DNA of 64,000 nucleotides from Vicinamibacterales bacterium (lineage in GTDB: Bacteria; Acidobacteriota; Vicinamibacteria; Vicinamibacterales; Fen-181), in the NCBI GenBank assembly GCA_036504215.1, contig DASXVO010000054.1, positions 62,001 through 126,000 on the forward strand, given 5' to 3'. The notes beneath the pieces were generated by a model. The model worked only from the letters and a program-made list of their open reading frames with translations, did no database searches and was not told where the DNA came from. A program made the translations under genes and the position numbers. Numbering within the stretch: position 1 is the first letter of the stretch; each line of letters opens with the position of its first letter. Shown here piece by piece: positions 16,984 to 24,850 of this stretch.

Positions 16984-18387
16984 ATGGGCGTGAATCGGCT
17001 GCGCCACAAGCTCGTCCTGGTGTTCCTGGCGGCCACACTGCTGCCGCTGGCCGCGATCCTCTGGATGAGTTCCGCCCTGATGTCGCGGAGCCTGGCCTTC
17101 GTCGCCACCGACGATGTGGCGACGCTCGCCGGCTCGCTCGAGGGCGTGGGCCGCGAGTACTACCGGCAGACCCGGCAGCACCTGAAGGACGAGGCCATCT
17201 CCGGCCGACTCGATCCGCAGCGTCTCGCCGAGTCCTCGCGGGCGGGTTGGCCGGCGCCGCTCCAGCATTTCTGGGACAGCTCCGAGGCTGAGCGCTTCAT
17301 CCTGTCCGAGCCTGACGGTGAACGCCTGCACTACGCGGTGAGGCGGGACCATCAGCTGTGGCTCTACACCACGTCCCTCGACGGCGTCCGCATGGGCGAG
17401 ATCACGCGGCAGATTCGCGAGGCGCGCGCCCGCGCCGGCGAACTCCGTCAGCGCAATCTCCCGCGCGGGTTCACGCTGGCCCTGGTGCTCTCGAGCGCGC
17501 TCGTCTGGGTCTTCTCGCTCTCTGTCGTGTTCTACCTGTCGATCCGCATCAGCCGGCCGATCCAGCAGTTGACGGCGGGGCTCGGGGACGTGGCGGCCGG
17601 CCGTTTTGGCACGCGTCTCCAGTCCACCGGGCGAGACGAGATCGGCCTCGCGATCGAGGCGTTCAACCAGACGGCCGGTCACCTGCAGCAGAGCCGGGAC
17701 CGCCTCGTGTATCTGACACAGGTGGCGAGCTGGCAACTGCTGGCGCGCAAGATGGCGCACGAGTTGAAGAACTCCCTCACGCCGATTCGGCTCACCGTGG
17801 AGGAGATCGTGGCGCGGCAGTCGTCGGCCGGCCCGGAGTTCTTCGAGCAGGCCGCCGCGATCGTGGTGGACGAGGTGACGAGCCTCGAGCGCCGCGTTCG
17901 CGCGTTCTCGGAGTTCGCCGCCGAACCCGAGGTGCATCCGGCCCGGCTCGATCTCGATGCCATCGTTCGCGAGCGCGTGCAGTTCCTGCGCGGCGGGCAT
18001 CCCGGGGTCTCCTACCAGGTCGCCTCGTCCCAGGACGCGCCGACCGGCTGGGCGGACGGAGACCACGTGAAGGGTATCGTGACCAACCTCCTGGAAAACG
18101 CCGCCGAGGCCGCCGGAGATGGTGGCGTGGTGCTGGCGGTCGCAGGCAGGTCGGGGCACGACGCGGTCGTCGAAGTGCACGACTCGGGGCCGGGCGTGAG
18201 CGGGGACGCCCGCGCGCGGCTCTTCGAGCCCTCCATCTCGTTCAAGAAGCACGGCATGGGGCTCGGCCTGGCCATCTCGCGCAAGAACGCGCTGCTCGCC
18301 GGCGGAGACCTCACCCTGATCGAGGGGCGACTCGGCGGCGCCGGGTTCAGGCTGGCGATCCCGACTTCGGAGAGAGCCGAACGATGA
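16984..18387 (+). CDS. NtrY-like membrane sensor histidine kinase
   Basis: A 467-residue kinase. TM1 (LVLVFLAATLLPLAAILWM) and TM2 (FTLALVLSSALVWVFSLSVVFYL) flank an extracytoplasmic sensor of about 120 residues. Then come HAMP (ISRPIQQLTAGLGDVAAGRF), a HisKA region with LLARKMAHELKNSLTPIRLT (phosphoacceptor His) and a C-terminal ATPase domain with the N-box NLLENAAEAA, G1 VEVHDSGPGV and G2 KKHGMGLGLAISRKN. HELKNSLTPI is typical of NtrY/NtrB kinases partnered with sigma-54 activators. The gene overlaps the next by ATGA, fixing the partner. No PAS domain is visible. Confidence 0.92.
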   Translation: MGVNRLRHKLVLVFLAATLLPLAAILWMSSALMSRSLAFVATDDVATLAGSLEGVGREYYRQTRQHLKDEAISGRLDPQRLAESSRAGWPAPLQHFWDSSEAERFILSEPDGERLHYAVRRDHQLWLYTTSLDGVRMGEITRQIREARARAGELRQRNLPRGFTLALVLSSALVWVFSLSVVFYLSIRISRPIQQLTAGLGDVAAGRFGTRLQSTGRDEIGLAIEAFNQTAGHLQQSRDRLVYLTQVASWQLLARKMAHELKNSLTPIRLTVEEIVARQSSAGPEFFEQAAAIVVDEVTSLERRVRAFSEFAAEPEVHPARLDLDAIVRERVQFLRGGHPGVSYQVASSQDAPTGWADGDHVKGIVTNLLENAAEAAGDGGVVLAVAGRSGHDAVVEVHDSGPGVSGDARARLFEPSISFKKHGMGLGLAISRKNALLAGGDLTLIEGRLGGAGFRLAIPTSERAER

Positions 18388-19736
18388 CCGCGAAGACGAT
18401 CGTGATCGTGGACGATGAGGAGAACGTCGGCGCCTCGCTTCGGCTGGTGCTGGAAGGCGCGGGTTACGTGGTGGCTGTGTGCCGCTCCGCCGCCGACTTC
18501 CGGCGGCGACTGGCCCGCTCGCACGCCGAGGCCTACCTGCTGGACGTGCGCCTGCCCGACGCCAACGGCATCGAGCTGCTCCCGCTCGTCGCCGAGCAGC
18601 GCCCGCACGCGCCGGTGATCATGATTTCGGGACACGCGACCATTGCCGACGCGGTGGCGGCGACCCGCGCGGGGGCCTTCGACTTCCTCGAGAAGCCGCT
18701 CGGGCGCGACCGGCTGCTGCTGGTATTGAAGAACGCGCTCGAGCAGGCGGCCCTGCAGCGGGAGAACGCGCGGCTGCGCGAACTGGTTGGTGACGCGCCC
18801 CGCATGATCGGATCGAGCGCGGCCTTCCAGCGTGTGCTCGAACAGGCGACACAGGTGGCGCGATCCGACGCCCGGGTGCTGCTGACGGGGGAATCGGGCA
18901 CGGGCAAGGAACTGCTGGCGGCGCACATGCACCGGAACAGTCCGTTCGCGACGGGCCCGTTCGTGAAGGTCAACTGTGCGGCCATTCCCGTGGACCTGCT
19001 CGAGAGCGAACTGTTCGGTCACGAGAAGGGCGCATTCACCGGCGCGACCTCGAGCCGGCGCGGCAAGTTCGAGTTGGCCGACGGGGGGACGATCTTCCTC
19101 GACGAAGTGCGCGACCTGCACGAGGCGTCGCAGGCCAAGCTCCTTCGGGTACTGCAGGAGGGGGAATTCCAGCGCGTCGGGGGCGAGCGCACCATGCAGG
19201 TCACCGTCCGCGTCGTCTCCGCGACCAACCAGGACCTGGCGGCGCTCGTGGCGGAGAAGAAGTTCCGCGAGGACCTGTACTATCGCCTGAGCGTCGTTCC
19301 GATTCGCGTGCCGCCGCTCAGGGAACGCCCCGAGGACATCCGCCCGCTGGCGGAGTACTTCGTCGACGAGTTCTGCCGCCGCAACAACTTCAAGCCCAAG
19401 CGGATCGACGGCGGCGTGTTCGAGGAGTTCCGCGCGTACCGATGGCCCGGCAACATTCGCGAACTGCGGAACGTCGTCGAGCGGATGGCCATTCTCGCGC
19501 CGGATCCGATCACCGCCGACGCGGTCCCGGTCGAGATCCGGCTGTCCCACCAGCCGGGCGCGCCGTCCACGCTCGAAGAGACACGCGCCCAGGCCGAGCG
19601 CGACCTGGTGCGCGAGGCGCTCGCCCACGCCGGCTGGAACATCTCGGCCGCCGCCCGCGCTCTGGGGATCGAGCGCACGCGCCTGCACAAGCGGATCCGG
19701 GCCCTCGGCCTCGAACGCGAGGGCCGGGGCCGTTGA
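18384..19736 (+). CDS. NtrC-family sigma-54 activator response regulator
   Basis: A 450-residue regulator with the start at 18384 overlapping the kinase stop. Receiver domain 1-120 (VDDEE, phosphoacceptor Asp54 in YLLDVRLP, Lys in FLEKPLG). AAA+ domain about 140-370: Walker A GESGTGKELLAAH, sigma-54 contact loop ELFGHEKGAFTGA, Walker B GGTIFLDEVRDL, arginine finger region REDLYYRLSVVPIRVPPLR. The C-terminal Fis-type helix-turn-helix is AGWNISAAARALGIERTRLH. The intact GAFTGA loop means it should drive sigma-54 promoters. FLDEV replaces the common FLDEI, with no expected effect. Likely targets are envelope genes, by linkage to the Omp85 gene; I did not find a clear -24/-12 element. Confidence 0.93.
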   Translation: MTAKTIVIVDDEENVGASLRLVLEGAGYVVAVCRSAADFRRRLARSHAEAYLLDVRLPDANGIELLPLVAEQRPHAPVIMISGHATIADAVAATRAGAFDFLEKPLGRDRLLLVLKNALEQAALQRENARLRELVGDAPRMIGSSAAFQRVLEQATQVARSDARVLLTGESGTGKELLAAHMHRNSPFATGPFVKVNCAAIPVDLLESELFGHEKGAFTGATSSRRGKFELADGGTIFLDEVRDLHEASQAKLLRVLQEGEFQRVGGERTMQVTVRVVSATNQDLAALVAEKKFREDLYYRLSVVPIRVPPLRERPEDIRPLAEYFVDEFCRRNNFKPKRIDGGVFEEFRAYRWPGNIRELRNVVERMAILAPDPITADAVPVEIRLSHQPGAPSTLEETRAQAERDLVREALAHAGWNISAAARALGIERTRLHKRIRALGLEREGRGR

Positions 19737-19767
19737 CTCGACGTCTCGATGTAGGCACAATGACCAC

Positions 19768-20055
19768 ATGGAGCGAACAGCCGTCGGCGCGCGAGAGCTG
19801 AAGACGCGGCTCGGCACGTATCTCCGCCGCGTTCGCGCAGGGCGCATCGTGCTCGTGACGGACCGCGGCGAGCCGGTAGCGGAACTGCGGCCGCTGCCTC
19901 CCGACTCCAGCGTGCCCGCGGCCCTGTTGAAACTCTCCGGCAGGCGGGCCGTGACCCTTCCCGCTCGTGAATCGATGGCGGCCTTCCGGCCGATCCGGTG
20001 CACGGGACGTTCGCTGTCCTCGGCCGTTCTCGAGGACCGGGAGGAGCGTCTCTGA
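19768..20055 (+). CDS. Phd/YefM-family antitoxin
   Basis: A 95-residue antitoxin. The N-terminal DNA-binding fold reads VGARELKTRLGTYLRRVRAG, RIVLVTDRGEPVAELRPLP, the typical Phd/YefM sequence. The C-terminal half, rich in Arg and small residues (LSGRRAVTLPARESMAAF), is the toxin-binding tail. The gene lies 31 bp after the NtrC-like gene. Its TGA stop overlaps the first codon of the toxin, so the two are translationally coupled. It should repress its own promoter together with the toxin. Confidence 0.88.
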   Translation: MERTAVGARELKTRLGTYLRRVRAGRIVLVTDRGEPVAELRPLPPDSSVPAALLKLSGRRAVTLPARESMAAFRPIRCTGRSLSSAVLEDREERL

Positions 20056-20492
20056 TCCGCTACTTCGACGCGAGCGCGTTGGTGAAGCGTTACGTCCGGG
20101 AACCTGGCGCCGCGGCGGTCCGCCGTCTGCTCGAGGCGGATTCGGCAGCTGCAAGCCGCCTCTCGGAGGTAGAGGTCTCGTCCGCGCTGGTTCGCCGCGC
20201 GCGGGAAGGCGCGTTCTCGATCGTGGATCGGGACCGGGCGCTGGCCTCGCTCGCCGACGACGTCGCGACGTGGATCGTCGTCGAGTGCACTCCGGAGGTT
20301 GCGGCCGACGCGCGAGCACTCCTGCTTCGCCATCGGCTGCGGGCCGGTGATGCCGTGCAGCTCGCGAGCTGCCTCTTCCTGCAACGCGAGGTGCGCCAGC
20401 CCGTGCCCTTCGTCGCGTTCGACGACCGGCTGACGGAGGCGGCCCGGCACGAGGGGTTGACCGTTGAATCTCTGCCGAAGGGCCGACGGTGA
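20052..20492 (+). CDS. VapC-type PIN-domain toxin
   Basis: PIN-domain ribonuclease toxin, 146 residues from 20052. The opening IRYFDASALVKRYVREPGA holds the first catalytic Asp. Further acidic residues lie in SEVEVSSALVRRA, LRAGDAVQLASCLFL and VPFVAFDDRLTEAA, so the active site is complete. The natural N-terminus falls on a CTG codon that overlaps the antitoxin stop (CTGA). The nearest upstream ATG in frame is at 19998 and would add 18 residues unlike VapC. Either a CTG start or the longer form is used. Neighbour: the Phd-type antitoxin; VapC with Phd-type antitoxins is a common pairing. Confidence 0.85.
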   Translation: MIRYFDASALVKRYVREPGAAAVRRLLEADSAAASRLSEVEVSSALVRRAREGAFSIVDRDRALASLADDVATWIVVECTPEVAADARALLLRHRLRAGDAVQLASCLFLQREVRQPVPFVAFDDRLTEAARHEGLTVESLPKGRR

Positions 20493-20555
20493 GGTCGGCG
20501 AGCGCCAGGGCATCATGGTTCGGCGGGGCTCACGACGCGCTGCGCTCCACTCGAG

Positions 20556-20770
20556 CTATCGTTTCCGTTTCGCGATGGTCGTCCTTCTCTTGAACTCGAT
20601 GCTGACGCCCGGGAGCCCCTTCACGTCGAACGTCGTTCCCTGCGCGGAGACCAGTTCCCGATCGGGCTGGCCGGGAAGCCGCGCGTCCGCATCGCCGCGT
20701 CTGCCCGCCGGGTGAAGACGGTCTGCGTCACCTTCGGCTCGAACGGAATCGCGACGCCCGTCAGATCCAT
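20556..20770 (-). pseudogene. Possible C-terminal remnant of an unidentified gene
   Basis: On the minus strand MDLTGVAIPFEPKVTQTV and FTRRADAAMRTRGFPASPIG (from 20770) appears to continue, after a one-base frame change near 20660, as SAQGTTFDVKGLPGVSIEFK to a basic C-terminus RRTTIAKRKR and a TAG stop. The composition looks protein-like and the two halves join sensibly, but I do not recognise a family and no N-terminal part exists upstream. It may be chance. It belongs to a 490-bp stretch after the toxin gene that holds no intact gene. Confidence 0.25.
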
Positions 20771-20921
20771 TCTGCGCCGATCGGCGGTCGAGGACGATCT
20801 CGACGCGGAACTGCGTGTCCACCTGCTGATTCGCGCGGAAGATCTCGAGCGAAGTGGCCTGTCGCGCGTCGAGGCGGAACGGCGGGCGCCCTTCCGGCGG
20901 TTCGGGCGTCGAGTGTCGACT
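20760..20921 (+). pseudogene. Remnant of an ADOP-family permease N-terminus
   Basis: The plus-strand frame from 20760 reads VRSILRRSAVEDDLDAELRV, HLLIRAEDLERSGLSRVEAE, RRAPFRRFG. This is the amphipathic N-terminal module of acidobacterial ADOP permeases (R-RR-x-E-x-E-L-x-E-L-x-H-L ... GLSPEEARR-A-x-RRFG). The intact ADOP gene at 47448 begins with a comparable module (RFLRRGRWDAERALELEAHL). Here it stops after FG, and neither the membrane helices nor the MacB-like core follows. It is thus a gene fragment left by deletion. Confidence 0.6.
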
Positions 20922-20985
20922 TGATGGTCGCGCTGCGGGACGAATGGCCGCCGACGCGTGTGCTACAGTGGCGTCGGCACGAGCC

Positions 20986-21636
20986 ATGGACCACGCGGTC
21001 GAGCCAATTCTCCTCGGGTTCTCGTCGGGACTGATCTGCACGGCGTCGTGCGGCGCGGTGCTCCTTCCGTTCCTGCTGTCGCGAGATCGCGGTCTTGGCG
21101 GGACCGCGGCGCTGCTCGCGCAGTTCCTGATCGGCCGGCTCGTCGGCTACGAGTTCTACGCCACGCTGGTTTGGGGCGCCGTGGTGGCGGTACCCTCCGG
21201 CCTTCGGGCGAACGCCCTCGTCTTCGGGACGGCCCATCTCGTGCTGGCGCTGATGCTCGGGTGGTACGCCGCGACGGCCGGGCGTTACTACGTGTCGTGT
21301 GGGTCCGCCCGCCGCCGGTTCTCATCCCTCCTCGTCGAACGCGCCGGCTGGCTTGGGCCCACGCTCCTCGGCCTGCTGAGCGGCGTGAACCTGTGCGGTC
21401 CCTTCGTGGCCGCGACGGTGCGCGCGGCCGAGACGCCCGGCTTGCTGTCGTCGCTGATCTTCTTCGGCCTCTTCTTCGTGGGCACGACGGTCTGGTTCCT
21501 GCCGTTTCTCGGCGCAGCCCCGCTGCGGCGCCTCCAGGGCGCGGTGCCGATCGCACGGGTGGCGATGGCAGTGGTGGCGGTCTACTACGCGTATCTGGGC
21601 ATCGTGTCCCTCGGCGCGAGGTGGTTGCATGGGTGA
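20986..21636 (+). CDS. TauE/SafE- or DsbD-like integral membrane protein
   Basis: A 216-residue protein with about six TM helices. It has Cys motifs in TM1 (FSSGLICTASCGAVLLPFLL) and a symmetric copy in TM4 (GLLSGVNLCGPFVAATVRA), which is the arrangement of CcdA/DsbD-like thiol transporters, often auto-annotated as sulfite exporter TauE/SafE. Start at 20986 (MDHAVEPILL); a longer frame upstream runs through the ADOP remnant. It overlaps the next gene by 8 bp (ATGGGTGA). It may pass electrons or handle copper or sulfur for the polyferredoxin module that follows. Exact substrate unknown. Confidence 0.75.
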   Translation: MDHAVEPILLGFSSGLICTASCGAVLLPFLLSRDRGLGGTAALLAQFLIGRLVGYEFYATLVWGAVVAVPSGLRANALVFGTAHLVLALMLGWYAATAGRYYVSCGSARRRFSSLLVERAGWLGPTLLGLLSGVNLCGPFVAATVRAAETPGLLSSLIFFGLFFVGTTVWFLPFLGAAPLRRLQGAVPIARVAMAVVAVYYAYLGIVSLGARWLHG

Positions 21637-22780
21637 TTCCGCCGTGAAGCGGTCGATCGGCCGGTCGATCGTGCTGACCGTCCCGATGTTCCTCTGGGCG
21701 CTGCTGATGTTCTCTCGGGTATTCGCGATGAACGGGCTCGCGCCGAAGCTCGGTGGGCTGGCCACGCTGATCTTCATGGTGGTGCTCTTCTTCCTGATGC
21801 TGAAGACGGGGCGGACCCATCGGTGGCGGCGCGTGTTCTTCGTGGCGATGGGCGTCCTGTTCCCGGTCGGATTCATCGCCGCGCTGGTCGCCGAGCGGGG
21901 CGCGATGTCGATCTCGGTCGAGCAGATGCTGCTCGGCAACACACCGTTCTGCTTCCTCGCGATCCCGATGATGATCGTGCCGGCCGCACTGACCCGCACG
22001 ATCATCTTCCCCGGGTCGATCCTGCCGACCGCCAGCAACCCGCACGCGATTGCCGCGATGGTCGGCCTCTGGCTCGCGGCCACGATCGTCCTCGGCAAGG
22101 GGTGGTGCGCGTTCGCGTGCTTCTTCGGCGGCATCGAGGAGGGCTGCGCGGCCATCCGCCGGAAGCCGGTGATTCGCCGGATCGCGCCGGCGTGGCGCTG
22201 GGGACCGTGGGGCGTGCTGGCCGCCATCGTGCTGTTGTCGGCAGCCACGTTCGAGCCCACCTACTGCGCGTGGCTGTGCCCGTTCAAGGCCGTGACCGAG
22301 TTCCCCGCGGTACGGTCGTTCGAGACGGCTGTACAGTTCGGGATCTTCACGACGCTGTTCGCGGGCCTGGTCGTGGCGCTGCCGGTGATGACGAAGAAGC
22401 GCACCCAATGCGCCTTCTTCTGCCCGTTCGGCGCGTTCCAGTCGGTATCGAACAAGCTGAGTGTGTTCGACATCCGCATCGACCGCAGCAAGTGCCTCGA
22501 TTGCGTCGCGTGCCGTGAGAGCTGTCCGACCCTCTCGATCGACGCCGAATCGACGGCGAAGGGCGTGACGCGGATGTCGTGCACGAAGTGCGGCGCGTGC
22601 GTGGATACGTGCAAGAAGGGCGCGGCGGTCTGGCACGTCAAGGGGACGACGGTCGGCGTGAAACCGGAACGCGCCCGCCTGCTGTATCTCTACGCGGCGT
22701 GGGCGTTCGCGACGATGTTCGGAGGGAGCATCATCGCCAACTCGGTGCAGACCATCCTGTCGTTCGGAGGCGTGCGATGA
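21629..22780 (+). CDS. NapH/NosR-like membrane polyferredoxin (4Fe-4S)
   Basis: A 383-residue integral membrane iron-sulfur protein. Several TM helices (for example SIVLTVPMFLWALLMFSRVF and LIFMVVLFFLMLKTG) carry the two CxxxCP motifs characteristic of NapH/NosR/RdxA: YCAWLCPFKAVTEF and CAFFCPFGAFQSV. A soluble C-terminal domain holds two ferredoxin motifs, CLDCVACRESCPT and CTKCGACVDTCKKG, and a final TM anchor (LYLYAAWAFATMFGGSIIA). The second motif ends CKKG rather than CP. It probably carries quinol electrons across or along the membrane to a periplasmic or metal-assembly partner. No reductase gene is nearby; partners are the overlapping genes on each side. Confidence 0.88.
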   Translation: MGDSAVKRSIGRSIVLTVPMFLWALLMFSRVFAMNGLAPKLGGLATLIFMVVLFFLMLKTGRTHRWRRVFFVAMGVLFPVGFIAALVAERGAMSISVEQMLLGNTPFCFLAIPMMIVPAALTRTIIFPGSILPTASNPHAIAAMVGLWLAATIVLGKGWCAFACFFGGIEEGCAAIRRKPVIRRIAPAWRWGPWGVLAAIVLLSAATFEPTYCAWLCPFKAVTEFPAVRSFETAVQFGIFTTLFAGLVVALPVMTKKRTQCAFFCPFGAFQSVSNKLSVFDIRIDRSKCLDCVACRESCPTLSIDAESTAKGVTRMSCTKCGACVDTCKKGAAVWHVKGTTVGVKPERARLLYLYAAWAFATMFGGSIIANSVQTILSFGGVR

Positions 22781-23301
22781 AACGCATGACGACCGTGCTG
22801 GGCTACACTGGGGCGGCGCTGACGATCGTGGCCGCCATCCTGACGCCGTTCGTCCTGCGGGGCGCGTTCACGAACGGCGTGGCGAGCCTGGGGCTGCACA
22901 TCGACCCGGTCTTCGGCGGGGGCGCCGAGGTTCGGAGCATCGTCCACGACCGCTATCGGATCGCCGTGCACGAGGTGATTCGGCCGGGCGGGCTCTGGCC
23001 CCGCGTGGGGCCGTTCGTGCAGGTGGCGTGGGCGCCGGTTGACGCGCTGCCCTCGCGCGTCTCGGACGAGGTCGACGTGGACGGTGATGGCCGCGCCGAC
23101 GCGCTGGTGTCGTTCGACGTGCCCGGGGATCCGCAGGCGCCGCTCTCGGTGGACATCGTCGCGCGGACGCGGGTGGTGCGCGGCTTCAGGACCGGTCGCG
23201 GCGCCGGCGAGTCGTTCGATGCCCTCGCGATCCGGCTCCGCGATCGAATCGTCGTGCGCATCCCGCTCGATGGGGCAGTCGCGCTGGCTGCCGCTCACTG
23301 A
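22777..23301 (+). CDS. Small membrane-anchored protein with an EF-hand-like calcium loop
   Basis: A 174-residue protein with an N-terminal TM segment (GYTGAALTIVAAILTPFVL) and an extracytoplasmic beta-rich domain. It contains DEVDVDGDGRADALVSFDV, a DxDxDG calcium-binding loop of the dockerin/FG-GAP type. The start overlaps the polyferredoxin stop (ATGA). I do not recognise a named family. Its tight coupling to a TauE/DsbD-like protein and a NapH-like polyferredoxin suggests an accessory subunit of one redox complex, acting outside the cytoplasmic membrane. Confidence 0.7.
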   Translation: MKRMTTVLGYTGAALTIVAAILTPFVLRGAFTNGVASLGLHIDPVFGGGAEVRSIVHDRYRIAVHEVIRPGGLWPRVGPFVQVAWAPVDALPSRVSDEVDVDGDGRADALVSFDVPGDPQAPLSVDIVARTRVVRGFRTGRGAGESFDALAIRLRDRIVVRIPLDGAVALAAAH

Positions 23302-23326
23302 CGCCCGCACTCAGGTCGTGACGGGC

Positions 23327-23345
23327 CTCGCCTCAGGAAGGCGAG
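23327..23345 (+). terminator. Weak terminator-like hairpin
   Basis: CTCGCCT (23327-23333) pairs with AGGCGAG (23339-23345) around a 5-base loop, just after the redox module and before the MBOAT gene. No T-tract follows, so intrinsic termination is doubtful; it may only mark the boundary between the two operons. Confidence 0.3.
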
Positions 23346-23360
23346 CGCGCTGATCTCGCC

Positions 23361-24848
23361 ATGAGGGGACTCGTCGTGTCATTTACGTCGCCGACATTTC
23401 TGTTCCTCTTCCTTCCCGTCGTACTGGCGGTCTACTGGGTCTGTCGATGGCGTCGGCCTCGCGATCTCTTCCTGCTGGTGGCCAGTCTCATCTTCTACGC
23501 CTGGGGCGAAGGACCGGTTGTCGGCCTGCTCCTCGGCTCGATTGTGGCGAACTACGCGCTCGGGCTGATGCTGGAGCAGCCTCGACTCGGCCGGTGGCGA
23601 GTGTGGGCAATCGCGGCAGCGGTGATGATCAACCTCACGCCGCTCTTGTTGATGAAATACGCGGGTTTTGTCCTCGTCAACGCCAACAGGATGCTGGCAT
23701 TCGTCGGAGGGACACCGTTCATCGTGCCCAACTGGCACGTGCCGGCCGGCATCTCGTTCTTCACGTTCATGGCGCTGACCTACGTCCTCGCCATTCACCG
23801 CCAGGAAATCGCGGCCCAGCGTGACCCGCTGAAACTGGGCCTCTTCATCGCCCTCTTCCCGACCATCATGGCGGGACCGATCCTTCGCTACCACGACCTC
23901 GCGCATCAGCTTGCCGACCGGGTGCTCACGCGTGAATCCGGGGCCGAGGGCGCGCGCCGATTCGTGTACGGCCTCGCCAAGAAGGCGCTGATCGCGGACA
24001 CCCTGGCTGGACCTGCGAACATGGTCTTCTCGCTCGGACTCCAGGACCTTTCGACAGGCGTCGCGTGGCTCGGCCTCGGGTGCTTCACACTGCAGATCTT
24101 CTTCGATTTCTCCGGCTACTCGGACATGGCCATCGGTCTTGGCAGGATGCTGGGATTCCGGTTCGCCGAGAATTTCGACCATCCGTACACTGCGTTGTCG
24201 CTGCGGGCATTCTGGACGCGCTGGCACATTTCGCTCTCGTCCTGGTTCCGCGACTACGTGTTCCTGCGCGTCGCGTACCCCGTGGGCAGGGCCTTGGAGG
24301 GATGGGGCTCCACCCGTCTCCAGGACCAGGGGGCCTACGTGGCCGCCACGCTGGTCACGATGCTCTTGATCGGCTTGTGGCACGGGGCGAGTTGGACCTT
24401 TGTGGCGTGGGGCCTTTACAACGGACTCGTGCTGGCGGTCGAACGCACGCGCGTGGGCAAGCGCATCGGGCGGCTTCCGCGGCCGGTTCAGCACATCTAC
24501 ACCATGTTCGTCGTGATGATTGGCTGGACGATCTTCAGGGCGAGTTCCGCGAGGCAGGCCGCCCGGTACCTGGCCGCGCTCGTCGGGCTCGGAGGCAGCT
24601 CCGCGCTGCCGGTCACGACTTACGGCGGGTTCGACGTCGTCCTCGCCCTGCTCGCCGGCGTGTTGTTGTCGACCAGGTTCGGAGGCCTGACCGGGACGTG
24701 GCTCCGCGTTCGGGTCCAACGTGCCGGGACAATCGGGTCGGCATTCCTGACGCTTGGAGAAATCGTCGTCGTCATGGGCCTGTTGATCGCTTCCCTGTCC
24801 TGGCTCTCTGCCGGGACGTTCACGCCGTTCATCTACTTCCGGTTCTAG
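23361..24848 (+). CDS. MBOAT O-acyltransferase (AlgI family)
   Basis: A 495-residue polytopic protein of the AlgI/DltB MBOAT family that moves acetyl groups across the membrane to exopolysaccharide. Typical start SFTSPTFLFLFLPVVLAVYW. Conserved parts include FDFSGYSDMAIGLGRMLGF, RAFWTRWHISLSSWFRDYVF and the catalytic-His region LIGLWHGASWTFVAWGLYNG. A GTG at 23376, just before SFTSP, is a possible alternative start. The next gene encodes the AlgJ-like partner 2 bp later, so the pair forms an O-acetylation module. No polysaccharide polymerase gene lies beside it, so the polymer is unknown. Confidence 0.92.
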   Translation: MRGLVVSFTSPTFLFLFLPVVLAVYWVCRWRRPRDLFLLVASLIFYAWGEGPVVGLLLGSIVANYALGLMLEQPRLGRWRVWAIAAAVMINLTPLLLMKYAGFVLVNANRMLAFVGGTPFIVPNWHVPAGISFFTFMALTYVLAIHRQEIAAQRDPLKLGLFIALFPTIMAGPILRYHDLAHQLADRVLTRESGAEGARRFVYGLAKKALIADTLAGPANMVFSLGLQDLSTGVAWLGLGCFTLQIFFDFSGYSDMAIGLGRMLGFRFAENFDHPYTALSLRAFWTRWHISLSSWFRDYVFLRVAYPVGRALEGWGSTRLQDQGAYVAATLVTMLLIGLWHGASWTFVAWGLYNGLVLAVERTRVGKRIGRLPRPVQHIYTMFVVMIGWTIFRASSARQAARYLAALVGLGGSSALPVTTYGGFDVVLALLAGVLLSTRFGGLTGTWLRVRVQRAGTIGSAFLTLGEIVVVMGLLIASLSWLSAGTFTPFIYFRF

Positions 24849-24850
24849 AC

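Noticed and set aside
18012-20516. 834-codon minus-strand frame opposite the NtrC-like gene
   Set aside because: No domain is readable, and the plus strand encodes kinase, activator and toxin-antitoxin genes with full motifs.
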